45,652 bases of DNA from NCBI GenBank assembly GCA_900548115.1, contig URJL01000015.1:1-45652 (forward strand), read 5' to 3'. How positions within the stretch are numbered: position 1 is the stretch's first letter; each line of letters begins with the position of its first letter. Below are positions 30,521 through 37,341 of this stretch, in pieces. The notes beneath the pieces are model-generated. The model worked only from the letters and a program-made list of their open reading frames with translations, was not told the origin of the DNA and made no database searches. Made by a program: the position numbers and the translations under genes. The DNA is from an uncultured Eubacteriales bacterium (GTDB lineage: Bacteria > Bacillota > Clostridia > Oscillospirales > CAG-382).

Positions 30521-31071
30521 TGCAGTTGATTTTGCTCGATAAACTCTGAAAATTGCTGATATACTTTTCTTTCAAGTGGCGAAATTAAAAACTTGTTGCG
30601 CTCGTAAAGCTCTGTGAGCCTCGTAAAGCGGTATTCTGCCGCGATGTGGGATATTTTACACAATTCGGCGATTTCGTCGGCAGAGCGCACGCCACAGCCC
30701 CACAGCACACACGCAGGAGCAAGCAGACGCGAAGCAAACACGTTCGCCGCCTGTTCGATCGGATTATCGTTTGGAGACGGCTCGCGGTTGACAAGCTCGT
30801 ATTTGCCGACGTGCCCCAAAAGAATGTGCCCCAGTTCGTGCGCTGTCGTAAAACGTTGTCGTTCCGTACTGTCGGAAGCCGAAACGAAGATTATCGGTGT
30901 GCCGTTGAAGTTGTGAGTATATCCGCCCGTGGATAAAGCTTCGTCCGTTTTTACGGATATTCCCATTTGTCGGCACAGCGCCGACATTCGCACCGGTAAA
31001 GCACAGATTTTTTCATTCAGGATGATCTCCCATGATAGATTTCGGGAGATTTTGTAATCGTTGTAGTTCAT
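30517..31071 (-). CDS. ImmA/IrrE family metallopeptidase
   Basis: 184 residues from the ATG at 31071, GGAGG 8 nt upstream. The zinc-binding HEXXH is HELGH (78-82) within RFTTAHELGHILLGH; the third ligand is probably in NPIEQAANVFASRLLAP. These proteases cleave phage or ICE repressors (ImmR, DdrO) after DNA damage. Usually immA is cotranscribed with the repressor; here it is convergent with repressor 2, overlapping stop to stop by 4 nt. Either repressor may be its substrate. Confidence 0.9.
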   Translation of the reverse strand: MNYNDYKISRNLSWEIILNEKICALPVRMSALCRQMGISVKTDEALSTGGYTHNFNGTPIIFVSASDSTERQRFTTAHELGHILLGHVGKYELVNREPSPNDNPIEQAANVFASRLLAPACVLWGCGVRSADEIAELCKISHIAAEYRFTRLTELYERNKFLISPLERKVYQQFSEFIEQNQLH

Positions 31072-31166
31072 AATAAACACCTCCGCAATTATGATAGGTG
31101 TTTATCGTGGGATAATTCAAGAATGATTTGGCAGTTATACAAGCATACATTTTGAGGAGGAATATC

Positions 31167-32462
31167 ATGTCGCTTTCGGATATATTCCACGCATCGAAAA
31201 TAAAAGCCGAAAATCAGAGGCTCGCGGCGGAACTTGAAGAAAAGAACAAACTGCTCACGCCCGAAATGATGGATGTCGTAAAGGTTCGCAAGGTGATAGC
31301 CGAGTTGGACGAACAAGTTGAGGATCTGAACGAAGAAATTCGGAAGCTTTCGGATGAAAAAGAAGAGCTTCTTTCCACGATTGAAGAACACAAGCAAGAA
31401 CTTTTCGATGTGGATGAGAAAGTCATGCTTCAGGAATTTGCACTTTATGAACCGAAGTACGACTTTGTCCGTTCAGAGGAATACAAAGAAGAGCTGGACG
31501 ATATTCGCGCAAGACAAAAAGAAATGATAAAAGATGACGAAGCTATTTACGGGAACACCAACTGGTCTGTTAACGGGAACGCGGCCCTCGGACGCCGAAT
31601 GGTAAAGGATGAGAAAAAGCTCCTTTTACGTGCCTTTAACGGAGAATGCGACAGCATTATCGAACGTGTTACATATTCCAATTACGAAACATCTGTCAAG
31701 CGAATTCACGCCTCCGAAGAAGCAATATCCAAGCTCGGCAGAGTACACGGCATAGCCATTTCGGATGATTATGTGGATTGCAAGATAGAAGAATTGGATC
31801 TTGCTTTTGAATATCGTCAGATGAAGCAAAAAGAAAAAGAAGAACAAAAAGAACTCCGCGCTCAGATGCGCGAGGAAGCAAAGCTTCAGCGCGAGATCGA
31901 GGAAGCCCGCAAGAAGGTCGAAAAGGAACAGAACCACTATCAAAACGCACTTTGCAAAATCAACGAACAATTGGAAACAGCAAGCGACGCCGACAAAGAA
32001 GCGATCCTGCAAAAGAAAGCCGAGATCGAAGCACAGCTCACCGAGATCGACAAGAATCTGAAAGACATCGACTACCGCGAATCCAACGCCAAGGCGGGCT
32101 ATGTGTACGTTATTTCGAACATCGGCGCCTTCGGTGAGAATGTATACAAGATCGGCATGACCCGCCGTCTTGACCCGCAGGAGCGCGTAGACGAGTTGGG
32201 CGACGCGTCCGTTCCCTTCGACTTCGACGTTCACGCCATGATTTTCTCCGACAACGCGCCCGCGCTGGAAGCCGCTTTACATAAAGCCTTCGAGGATCGC
32301 AAGCTGAATATGGTCAACCAGCGCCGCGAATTCTTCAACGTCACCCTCGACGAGATCAAAGAGGTCGTGCGCAGCCATTACGACAAATCGGTTGAATTTA
32401 TCGATGTTCCGCAAGCCGAACAGTATAGAACCAGTTTGAAGATGAAAGAGGCGACGACCTGA
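31167..32462 (+). CDS. DUF4041 protein with C-terminal T5orf172 (GIY-YIG-like) domain
   Basis: 431 residues from the ATG at 31167, GAGGAGG upstream. Residues about 8-90 form a coiled coil, then a DUF4041 segment (about 95-250, with GECDSIIERVTYSNYETSVK), a second coiled coil, and at about 309-400 a T5orf172/MUG113 domain: KAGYVYVISNIG...VYKIGMTRR and ALEAALHKAF, which align with the GIY-YIG nuclease core. Found mainly in prophages near immunity genes. A role in excluding other phages is plausible but unproven. Confidence 0.82.
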   Translation: MSLSDIFHASKIKAENQRLAAELEEKNKLLTPEMMDVVKVRKVIAELDEQVEDLNEEIRKLSDEKEELLSTIEEHKQELFDVDEKVMLQEFALYEPKYDFVRSEEYKEELDDIRARQKEMIKDDEAIYGNTNWSVNGNAALGRRMVKDEKKLLLRAFNGECDSIIERVTYSNYETSVKRIHASEEAISKLGRVHGIAISDDYVDCKIEELDLAFEYRQMKQKEKEEQKELRAQMREEAKLQREIEEARKKVEKEQNHYQNALCKINEQLETASDADKEAILQKKAEIEAQLTEIDKNLKDIDYRESNAKAGYVYVISNIGAFGENVYKIGMTRRLDPQERVDELGDASVPFDFDVHAMIFSDNAPALEAALHKAFEDRKLNMVNQRREFFNVTLDEIKEVVRSHYDKSVEFIDVPQAEQYRTSLKMKEATT

Positions 32463-32491
32463 ACCGTTTTTATTATGTGTGAGGAAAGAAT

Positions 32492-34018
32492 ATGAAACCG
32501 TTATCGAGACCGTCCGGTTTACCCCCAAAAGCGGTTATATATGCGCGCTTTTCGTCGCACAATCAGCGTGAGGAAAGTATTGAACAGCAGGTCGCCGAAT
32601 GCCGTGCCTATGCCGCCGCAAACGATCTTGATGTGATCCGAATATATCACGACAGCGCCAAAACGGGAAAAAACGATAACCGAACACAATACCAACGCTT
32701 GCAAAGAGACGCCAAAAAGGGCGAATTCGAATTCGTCATTGCGTACAAATCGAACCGGATCGCGCGGAATATGCTGTTGGCACTGAGCTTCGAAGGCGAA
32801 ATGGAAAAGCTCGGCATCCGTGTCGTATATGCAAAAGAAGAATTCGGCGACACCGCCGCGGGACGTTTTGCCTTGCGCACCATGATGAATGTAAATCAGT
32901 TTTATTCCGAAAACATGGCGGAGGATATTCGGCGCGGACTTCGGGATAATGCCGAGACCTGTAAGGTGACCGGAGCTTTACCCTACGGATATCAAAGCGG
33001 CGAAAACGGAAAACCCGTTATCTGCGAAGCACAGGCAGAGATCGTTCGGGAGATCTTCAAGCGTGTTTCGGGCGGAGAGGCGTTTGTCCATATCGCAAAC
33101 GATTTGAATATGCGCGGAATAAAGACCCAAAAGGGCGGCTTTTGGAATAAAAACAGTTTTCATTCCATTCTGAACAATGAGCGTTACACCGGTGTTTATA
33201 TTTACACCGATATCCGGATAGAAGGCGGCATGCCTCAAATAGTCGAAAAGGAGTTGTTTTTGAAAGTGAGTAATCGGATTCATAATAAAAATAATCCGCA
33301 AGGCCGTCACAGAGAAAACGGCGATTATTTGTTGACCGGAAAGTTAAGATGCGGTCACTGCGGCACTTTTATGATGGGAACCTCCGGCACGGGAAAAAGC
33401 GGAAAGCTCCACTATTACTACGCATGTCAAAACGCCCGTAAAAAAGAAAAAGAATGCGATAAAAAGAATGTACGCCGAGACTATATCGAACACGAAATAG
33501 CCGCGGCGATCAAAGAGTATATATTGCAGGGCACGGTGATCGACTGGATCGCGGATTGCGTTGTACAATATCAAAAAGCCAATCGCGAAGCGTCGGAGCT
33601 TGATATGCTGAAGAGTCAGCTTTCCGATACACAAAAATCCATAAAAAACATTATGACGGCGATCGAAAACGGTATCTTCACCGATACAACCAAAAGCCGA
33701 CTGCTGGAGCTTGAGCAAGCTCAAAAGGAATTGACCAATAATATTCTGATCATGGAAGCCGCTTCCGCTCCCGTTCCGCGTGATCGCGTTGTCACATGGC
33801 TTGAAAGCTTTCGCGGCGGAGATGTGGACGATCCCTCGTACCGTAAAACCCTTTTCAATTCGTTTCTGTCTACTGCCTATCTGTATGACGACGGACGCTG
33901 TAAAATCGTCTTTGACATCGGCGGAAAAGGTAAAGAGCTTGATTTTTCCGTCCTGTCCGAAGAGGATGCCGACCTCTCGGGGTGTTCGTATAAGCTCCCC
34001 TCAAACCCACCAACGTAA
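32492..34018 (+). CDS. Large serine recombinase (phage integrase)
   Basis: 508 residues. The catalytic domain opens AVIYARFSSHNQREESIEQQ with Ser21 as likely nucleophile and shares AYKSNRIARNMLLALSFEGE. The recombinase domain contains TGALPYGYQSGENGKPV and NKNSFHSILNNERYTGVYIY. A zinc ribbon (LRCGHCGTFMMGTSG ... YYACQNARKKEKEC) and a coiled-coil region (SQLSDTQKSIKNIMTAIENG) complete the large serine integrase plan. It directs integration and, with a directionality factor, excision. It lies at the right end of the prophage, as expected next to attR. Confidence 0.93.
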   Translation: MKPLSRPSGLPPKAVIYARFSSHNQREESIEQQVAECRAYAAANDLDVIRIYHDSAKTGKNDNRTQYQRLQRDAKKGEFEFVIAYKSNRIARNMLLALSFEGEMEKLGIRVVYAKEEFGDTAAGRFALRTMMNVNQFYSENMAEDIRRGLRDNAETCKVTGALPYGYQSGENGKPVICEAQAEIVREIFKRVSGGEAFVHIANDLNMRGIKTQKGGFWNKNSFHSILNNERYTGVYIYTDIRIEGGMPQIVEKELFLKVSNRIHNKNNPQGRHRENGDYLLTGKLRCGHCGTFMMGTSGTGKSGKLHYYYACQNARKKEKECDKKNVRRDYIEHEIAAAIKEYILQGTVIDWIADCVVQYQKANREASELDMLKSQLSDTQKSIKNIMTAIENGIFTDTTKSRLLELEQAQKELTNNILIMEAASAPVPRDRVVTWLESFRGGDVDDPSYRKTLFNSFLSTAYLYDDGRCKIVFDIGGKGKELDFSVLSEEDADLSGCSYKLPSNPPT

Positions 34019-34020
34019 AA

Positions 34021-34433
34021 GTTGACAATTGAAAGTTGACAATTGAAAGTGATAAAAGATGGACAATATTATTGAAAGTAAAAGCTTTGATTTTGCAATT
34101 CGAATTGTCAACCTGTATAAGTACCTGACTGACGGAAAGAAAGAAAATATTCTTTCAAAGCAGTTGCTTCACAGTGGAACAAGCATCGGTGCAAATGTTG
34201 CCGAAGCCGAGCAAGCACAGGGCAAATCAGATTTCGTTTCGAAGATGAGCATTGCATTGAAAGAAGCATCCGAAACAAAGTATTGGATTAAACTTTTAAA
34301 GGCAACCGACTTTCTTTCTGATAAGGAAAGCTCTTCACTTTTAGCTAATTGTGTTGAATTGGAAAAATTGTTAGTAAGCATTATTAAATCTTCAAAACAA
34401 TAATTTTCAATTTTCCATTTTCAACTTTCAATT
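34021..34433. mobile_element. Four-helix-bundle cassette bounded by inverted repeats
   Basis: Upstream of the S23-like gene, GTTGACAATTGAAA is present twice in tandem (34021-34034, 34035-34048). Downstream, 34404-34433 read in reverse complement contains AATTGAAAGTTGA-A-AAT, matching the upstream AATTGAAAGTTGA-C-AAT. The flanks therefore form imperfect inverted repeats around a single gene. No transposase is included, so any movement would rely on another source. Confidence 0.55.
34059..34403 (+). CDS. Four-helix bundle protein (S23/avd-like)
   Basis: 114 residues: SFDFAIRIVNLYKYLTDGKK, then LSKQLLHSGTSIGANVAEAE (the family hallmark SxxSIxxNxAE) and KMSIALKEASETKYWIKLLK. The family is found in ribosomal intervening sequences and as stand-alone genes near mobile DNA; proteins form homopentameric barrels and bind nucleic acid in the avd branch. 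It is AT-rich relative to its neighbours and framed by repeats. Function unknown. Confidence 0.87.
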   Translation: MDNIIESKSFDFAIRIVNLYKYLTDGKKENILSKQLLHSGTSIGANVAEAEQAQGKSDFVSKMSIALKEASETKYWIKLLKATDFLSDKESSSLLANCVELEKLLVSIIKSSKQ

Positions 34434-34441
34434 CAATACCT

Positions 34442-34525
34442 GCGGCTGTGGCGAAATTGGCAGACGCGCCAGACTTAGGATCTGGTGTCTTCGACGTGGG
34501 GGTTCAAGTCCCTTCAGCCGCACCA
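34442..34525 (+). tRNA. tRNA-Leu (UAG anticodon)
   Basis: Acceptor arms GCGGCTG and CAGCCGC pair perfectly; the anticodon stem CCAGA/TCTGG frames the loop CTTAGGA, giving anticodon TAG. A long variable arm (GTGTCTTCGACGT) marks a class II tRNA, and the T arm contains GGTTCAAGTCC. CCA is encoded. The gene lies just outside the prophage, with the S23 cassette between. Confidence 0.95.
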
Positions 34526-34527
34526 AA

Positions 34528-34569
34528 AGAAGAGAGAGTACCTTGCTTTACTACTCTCTCTTCTTTTTT
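34528..34569 (+). terminator. Terminator of tRNA-Leu
   Basis: A 13-bp stem AGAAGAGAGAGTA/TACTCTCTCTTCT with an 11-nt loop is followed by six T, starting 3 nt after the CCA end. Confidence 0.9.
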
Positions 34570-34794
34570 CGAATGGGACTTGAAGTAGATGGCGCGGATC
34601 GCCGTTCATCGCGTGCGACCGCTTTTTTAAAATTGGGTATTCTGCCACATTTCACACACGAGTGCAACAAAAATTTTCCCGATTTTCCAAGGTTTTTTTG
34701 CCGTTTTCTTCTTCTTTTGCTTACAATCTTTGTTTTTCTTTCACAATCGTCGGATTCGGGAGCAATTTCTTCATCTTTCGGTCACGATCTTCGG

Positions 34795-35355
34795 TCACGA
34801 TTGAACGAGCTGCGAGGACAGGACCGAATAGATACATTCGAGCTGGAGCTGTGTTTTTTCGCGCTCGTCCCAAATGACGTAATCGAGTATGGCGGAAATG
34901 AAAAGATAGACCAAGGGGCGAAGGGCGCGCTTGTTGCATTTGAGCACAGCCGCAAGCTTATGGGCGTATTTGTCGTAGGTGACGTTCAGATCGGCGCACT
35001 TTTTCCGAAGGTCGTCGCCGTAGACGGGGCTTGCCGCCATCTGATAGATGAACCGAAGCTCCTCCTTGTGTTTGGCAATCTCGTCGAGACAGCCGTCAAA
35101 AAGGGCGCGAAGATCGCTCATGCCCGCAAACACATAGCGGAAAAGAGCGTCGGTCACTTTTTTGAGTCCGTATTCGGTCGATTCGCAGATGATGGTATTT
35201 TTGTCGCCGAACCAGTAGTAAAGAGTTCCCTGCACCAAACCCGTTCCCTTGCACAGCTCGCGGATGGTGATATTTTCCAATCCGTGGCTCACGAGAAACG
35301 TGAAGGTCCTGTCTAAAATTTCGGTCTCATCAACCTGATAAGTGGCTGTTCTCAC
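34795..35355 (-). CDS. TetR/AcrR family transcriptional regulator
   Basis: 186 residues from a GTG at 35355 (GGGAGG upstream). HTH: ILDRTFTFLVSHGLENITIR and ELCKGTGLVQGTLYYWFGDK. The ligand domain has MSDLRALFDGCLDEIAKHKE. No efflux pump or enzyme gene is next to it, so its target is unknown. A near-perfect palindrome at 35380-35401 in its leader is probably its own operator. Two 13-bp direct repeats (TTCGGTCACGATC/T) lie across its stop codon at 34777-34802. Confidence 0.88.
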   Translation of the reverse strand: MRTATYQVDETEILDRTFTFLVSHGLENITIRELCKGTGLVQGTLYYWFGDKNTIICESTEYGLKKVTDALFRYVFAGMSDLRALFDGCLDEIAKHKEELRFIYQMAASPVYGDDLRKKCADLNVTYDKYAHKLAAVLKCNKRALRPLVYLFISAILDYVIWDEREKTQLQLECIYSVLSSQLVQS

Positions 35356-35379
35356 AGCCGTTCACCTCCCGTGGGATGA

Positions 35380-35401
35380 TTAAAATAAACGTTTGTTTTA
35401 A
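35380..35401. promoter_or_regulatory. Palindromic operator upstream of TetR
   Basis: Arms TTAAAATAAAC and GTTTGTTTTAA form an almost perfect 22-bp dyad with one mismatched pair. It begins 24 nt from the GTG. Its size and place fit an autoregulatory TetR site. Confidence 0.7.
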
Positions 35402-35425
35402 TGAAAAGCCCGAAAAAAGCGGGGC

Positions 35426-35530
35426 AAAAAAAGGTGCCCCTGCACCATAATCCGTATTATGACGCGGGGCTTCGATACACAATCCGTATCATATGTGACC
35501 GATACACGCATTTTCGGACATGTAAGTACG
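35426..35530 (-). ncRNA. Candidate small RNA or structured leader upstream of TetR
   Basis: Starting just after the consensus promoter at 35537-35565, the minus strand shows successive hairpins: GATAC/GTATC, CATAAT-ACGG-ATTATG enclosed by GCCCC/GGGGC, and GGTGC-AGGG-GCACC followed by seven T. A competing stem GGGGCA/TGCCCC followed by GCTTTTTT comes next. The mutually exclusive pairings resemble an attenuator; alternatively the RNA ends here and is an independent sRNA of about 105 nt. No recognised riboswitch class. Confidence 0.5.
35446..35461. repeat. Palindrome CATAAT-N4-ATTATG, copy 1
   Basis: CATAATCCGTATTATG, 16 bp. The arms CATAAT/ATTATG recur at 35751-35766 with a different centre. 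On the minus strand the same bases form a hairpin inside the candidate leader RNA. Confidence 0.55.
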
Positions 35531-35536
35531 ATTATG

Positions 35537-35565
35537 ATTATAGCATTCTTTTTCTTTCTTGTCAA
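35537..35565 (-). promoter_or_regulatory. Consensus promoter for the TetR leader
   Basis: On the minus strand TTGACA (35565-35560), 17 bp, TATAAT (35542-35537). The expected start is near 35530, about 175 nt before the TetR start codon. The long leader contains the hairpins at 35426-35530 and the palindromic operator. Confidence 0.85.
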
Positions 35566-35626
35566 CGATTTGTAAAAAAATTATAGAATTTCATCAAAAT
35601 GTACAAAAATAGACATATTTTTTGAT

Positions 35627-35652
35627 CAAGCTCGATTTTTAAATCGAGCTTG
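35627..35652. repeat. Perfect 26-bp palindrome in the intergenic gap
   Basis: Arms CAAGCTCGATTT and AAATCGAGCTTG enclose TT. No T run follows on either strand, so it is not a standard terminator. It could be a protein-binding site or a mobile-element remnant. The stretch 35566-35780 has no coding potential that I can support. Confidence 0.6.
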
Positions 35653-35750
35653 GTCTGTTTCGTCCTGCAATTCGGCAGTAAAATTTTCTTTTTGTCTTGT
35701 TTCTCCCCTCAAATCATGTTTAATTTATGAATTTTCATTCTCATAGGCAA

Positions 35751-35766
35751 CATAATGCGGATTATG
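35751..35766. repeat. Palindrome CATAAT-N4-ATTATG, copy 2 (dif-like)
   Basis: CATAATGCGGATTATG lies 15 bp past the stop of the decayed tyrosine recombinase. CATAA and TTATG around a 6-bp centre resemble Xer/dif core geometry, though the outer bases do not fit a Firmicute dif site well. Confidence 0.45.
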
Positions 35767-35780
35767 TCACACACGTTCGT

Positions 35781-36241
35781 TCAGCATCGCAAAAGCCCAA
35801 GATTTGTTAGGGTCGAGCGGAATATTTCGCCCGATTCCATTGTGTAAATTCGAGTCGTATTGATATTGGAGTGTCTCAAAATGTCCGCAAGACGTACGAT
35901 ATCCTTCTGCGCCTTATAGAAGGTTCGGGCGAACAGATGGCGCAGGTTGTGGGGGAACATTTTTTGCCGTTCAACCCCCGCTTCGCCGCAGAGCTTTTTG
36001 AACATCCTCAAGATCGTCGAGCGGTTGACGGGCGTTCCCTTGCGCGAAATAAAGATACTGCCCTCGGTGATATTTCGTTCGGCGGCGTAGCGGCAGAGTA
36101 TGCGGCAAAGCTCGGCTCCTTTTATCCACGCGGCAAAGGCGCGCAGGTCGCGCAGATACTTCTCCGCCGTCGCCGCGCTCTTCTCCGATTCAACAAGATA
36201 CGACCGATAGCGCTCCAATGCCGTTTTCGCGATTATTTCAT
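35781..36241 (-). pseudogene. Decayed tyrosine recombinase
   Basis: The open frame (from TTG at 36218) encodes an N-terminal core-binding helix pair (YLVESEKSAATAEKYLRDLR) joined directly to a C-terminal catalytic part with FPHNLRHLFARTFYKAQKDI, LADILRHSNINTTRIYTMES. The segment with the first catalytic Arg is missing; only about 145 residues remain of some 280-300. A good AAAGGAG site and ATG at 36241 read out of frame (ATG AAA TAA), so the start is also broken. The remaining HxxR, His and Tyr boxes show an active ancestor. Confidence 0.82.
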
Positions 36242-36283
36242 ACTTTGTCTCCTTTGTGTTTTTATTTTCAAGTCAAAATACAA

Positions 36284-36323
36284 GAAGCCCTTCGGAAAAA
36301 GAATTTTTCCCGAAGGGCTTCTT
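36284..36323. terminator. Bidirectional terminator after dusB
   Basis: Arms AGAAGCCCTTCGG and CCGAAGGGCTTCT pair perfectly around a 14-nt AT-rich loop. It ends the leftward zapA-U32-dusB operon; the minus-strand tail is only moderately T-rich. Confidence 0.85.
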
Positions 36324-36337
36324 CTGTTTTACCCACT

Positions 36338-37312
36338 TTATTCCGCCTGCCTTTTTGTATGCTCGCGGAGAAGCGCAAGCGTGTCCTCCACCTTTTCGGT
36401 GTGATGAATGATGTCGCGCAGTTCCGCCGCGCCGCGCATTCCCTTTGTATACCATGCAAGATGCTTGCGGCATTCGACCGACGCCGCATGTTCGCCCTTT
36501 TCGGCGATCAGAAGGCGCATATGCTCCTCCATGTCCTCCATGCGCTCCTCGGGCGTCTGCCCGACAGCCTCGACTCCGTTTTCGAGAAAGGAAAGGATCT
36601 CGAAAAACAGATACGGGTTTCCGAGCGCTCCGCGCCCGATCATAATGCCGTCGCATCCGGTTTTTTCAAACATATTCAAAGCGGCGCGCGGCGAATCGAT
36701 GTCGCCGTTTCCGATCACGGGGATCGACACGGCGCGTTTTACGGCGGCAATAGTCTCGAGGTCGCACGGCGGCGCGTACATTTGCTCGCGCGTGCGTCCA
36801 TGAACCGTGACGGCACTTGCGCCCGCCTCCTCGGCAAGCCGCGCGATCTGCGGCGCGTTCCGATGTTCCTTATCAAAGCCCGTTCGGATCTTGACGGTGA
36901 CGGGAACGCGGTCGCCCACCGCGTCGACCGTGCTTTTGATGACCGCGTACGCCTTTTCGGGATCTTTCATCAGCGCCGAGCCGTCGCCCGAGCGCACGAC
37001 CTTGTGAACGGGGCAGCCCATGTTGATGTCGATCATATCGGGCGAGAAACGAAGCGCAAGCTGCGCCGCCTGCGCCATCGTCTCGGGGTCGCTTCCGAAA
37101 AGCTGGAGAGCGCAGGGGCGCTCGATCTCGTCGATATGCGCCAAAAGCGCGGTCTTTTTGTCGCCGTAAACCAGCGCCTTTGCCGAGATCATTTCGGTCG
37201 TCACGCACTCCGCACCGTATTTTTTGCACATTTTGCGGAAAGCGCCGTCGGCAACTCCCGCCATCGGCGCCAAAAACACGCCGTGTTTTATTTCAATATT
37301 TCCGATTTTCAT
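36338..37312 (-). CDS. dusB: tRNA-dihydrouridine synthase B
   Basis: 324 residues, full length. The N-terminal VFLAPMAGVADGAFRKMCKK, NMGCPVHKV with catalytic Cys100, TVKIRTGFD, AVTVHGRTREQMY and VIGNGDIDSP match the NifR3/DusB group. The enzyme uses FMN and NADPH to reduce uridine in tRNA. It lies 29 nt downstream of the U32 gene and has a poor ribosome site of its own, so translation depends on the operon message. Confidence 0.94.
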   Translation of the reverse strand: MKIGNIEIKHGVFLAPMAGVADGAFRKMCKKYGAECVTTEMISAKALVYGDKKTALLAHIDEIERPCALQLFGSDPETMAQAAQLALRFSPDMIDINMGCPVHKVVRSGDGSALMKDPEKAYAVIKSTVDAVGDRVPVTVKIRTGFDKEHRNAPQIARLAEEAGASAVTVHGRTREQMYAPPCDLETIAAVKRAVSIPVIGNGDIDSPRAALNMFEKTGCDGIMIGRGALGNPYLFFEILSFLENGVEAVGQTPEERMEDMEEHMRLLIAEKGEHAASVECRKHLAWYTKGMRGAAELRDIIHHTEKVEDTLALLREHTKRQAE

Positions 37313-37341
37313 TTAATTTTTCCGTTTTCCGATTTATTTTT

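Larger units (their letters stand above)
1..34018. mobile_element. Prophage (siphovirus-like), left end outside the window
   Basis: A continuous block of phage genes runs from the left edge to the serine integrase. Structural, packaging, replication and early genes are on the minus strand. Repressors, a DUF4041 protein and the integrase are on the plus strand around 29.5-34.0 kb. The virion module order (TerS, TerL, portal, minor capsid 2, scaffold, P22-like coat, three minor-capsid connectors, major tail, Gp15, tape measure, Dit, Gp37-like) matches A118-type phages. Holin and endolysin would be expected beyond position 1. The right boundary is inferred to lie between the integrase stop and tRNA-Leu at 34442; no att core could be defined because the left end is absent. 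Apart from one frameshifted accessory gene the reading frames are intact, so the prophage may be functional. Confidence 0.93.

Noticed and set aside
35401..35586. 61-residue plus-strand frame after the TetR operator
   Set aside because: No ribosome site; it is antisense to the candidate leader RNA and ends in low-complexity sequence.
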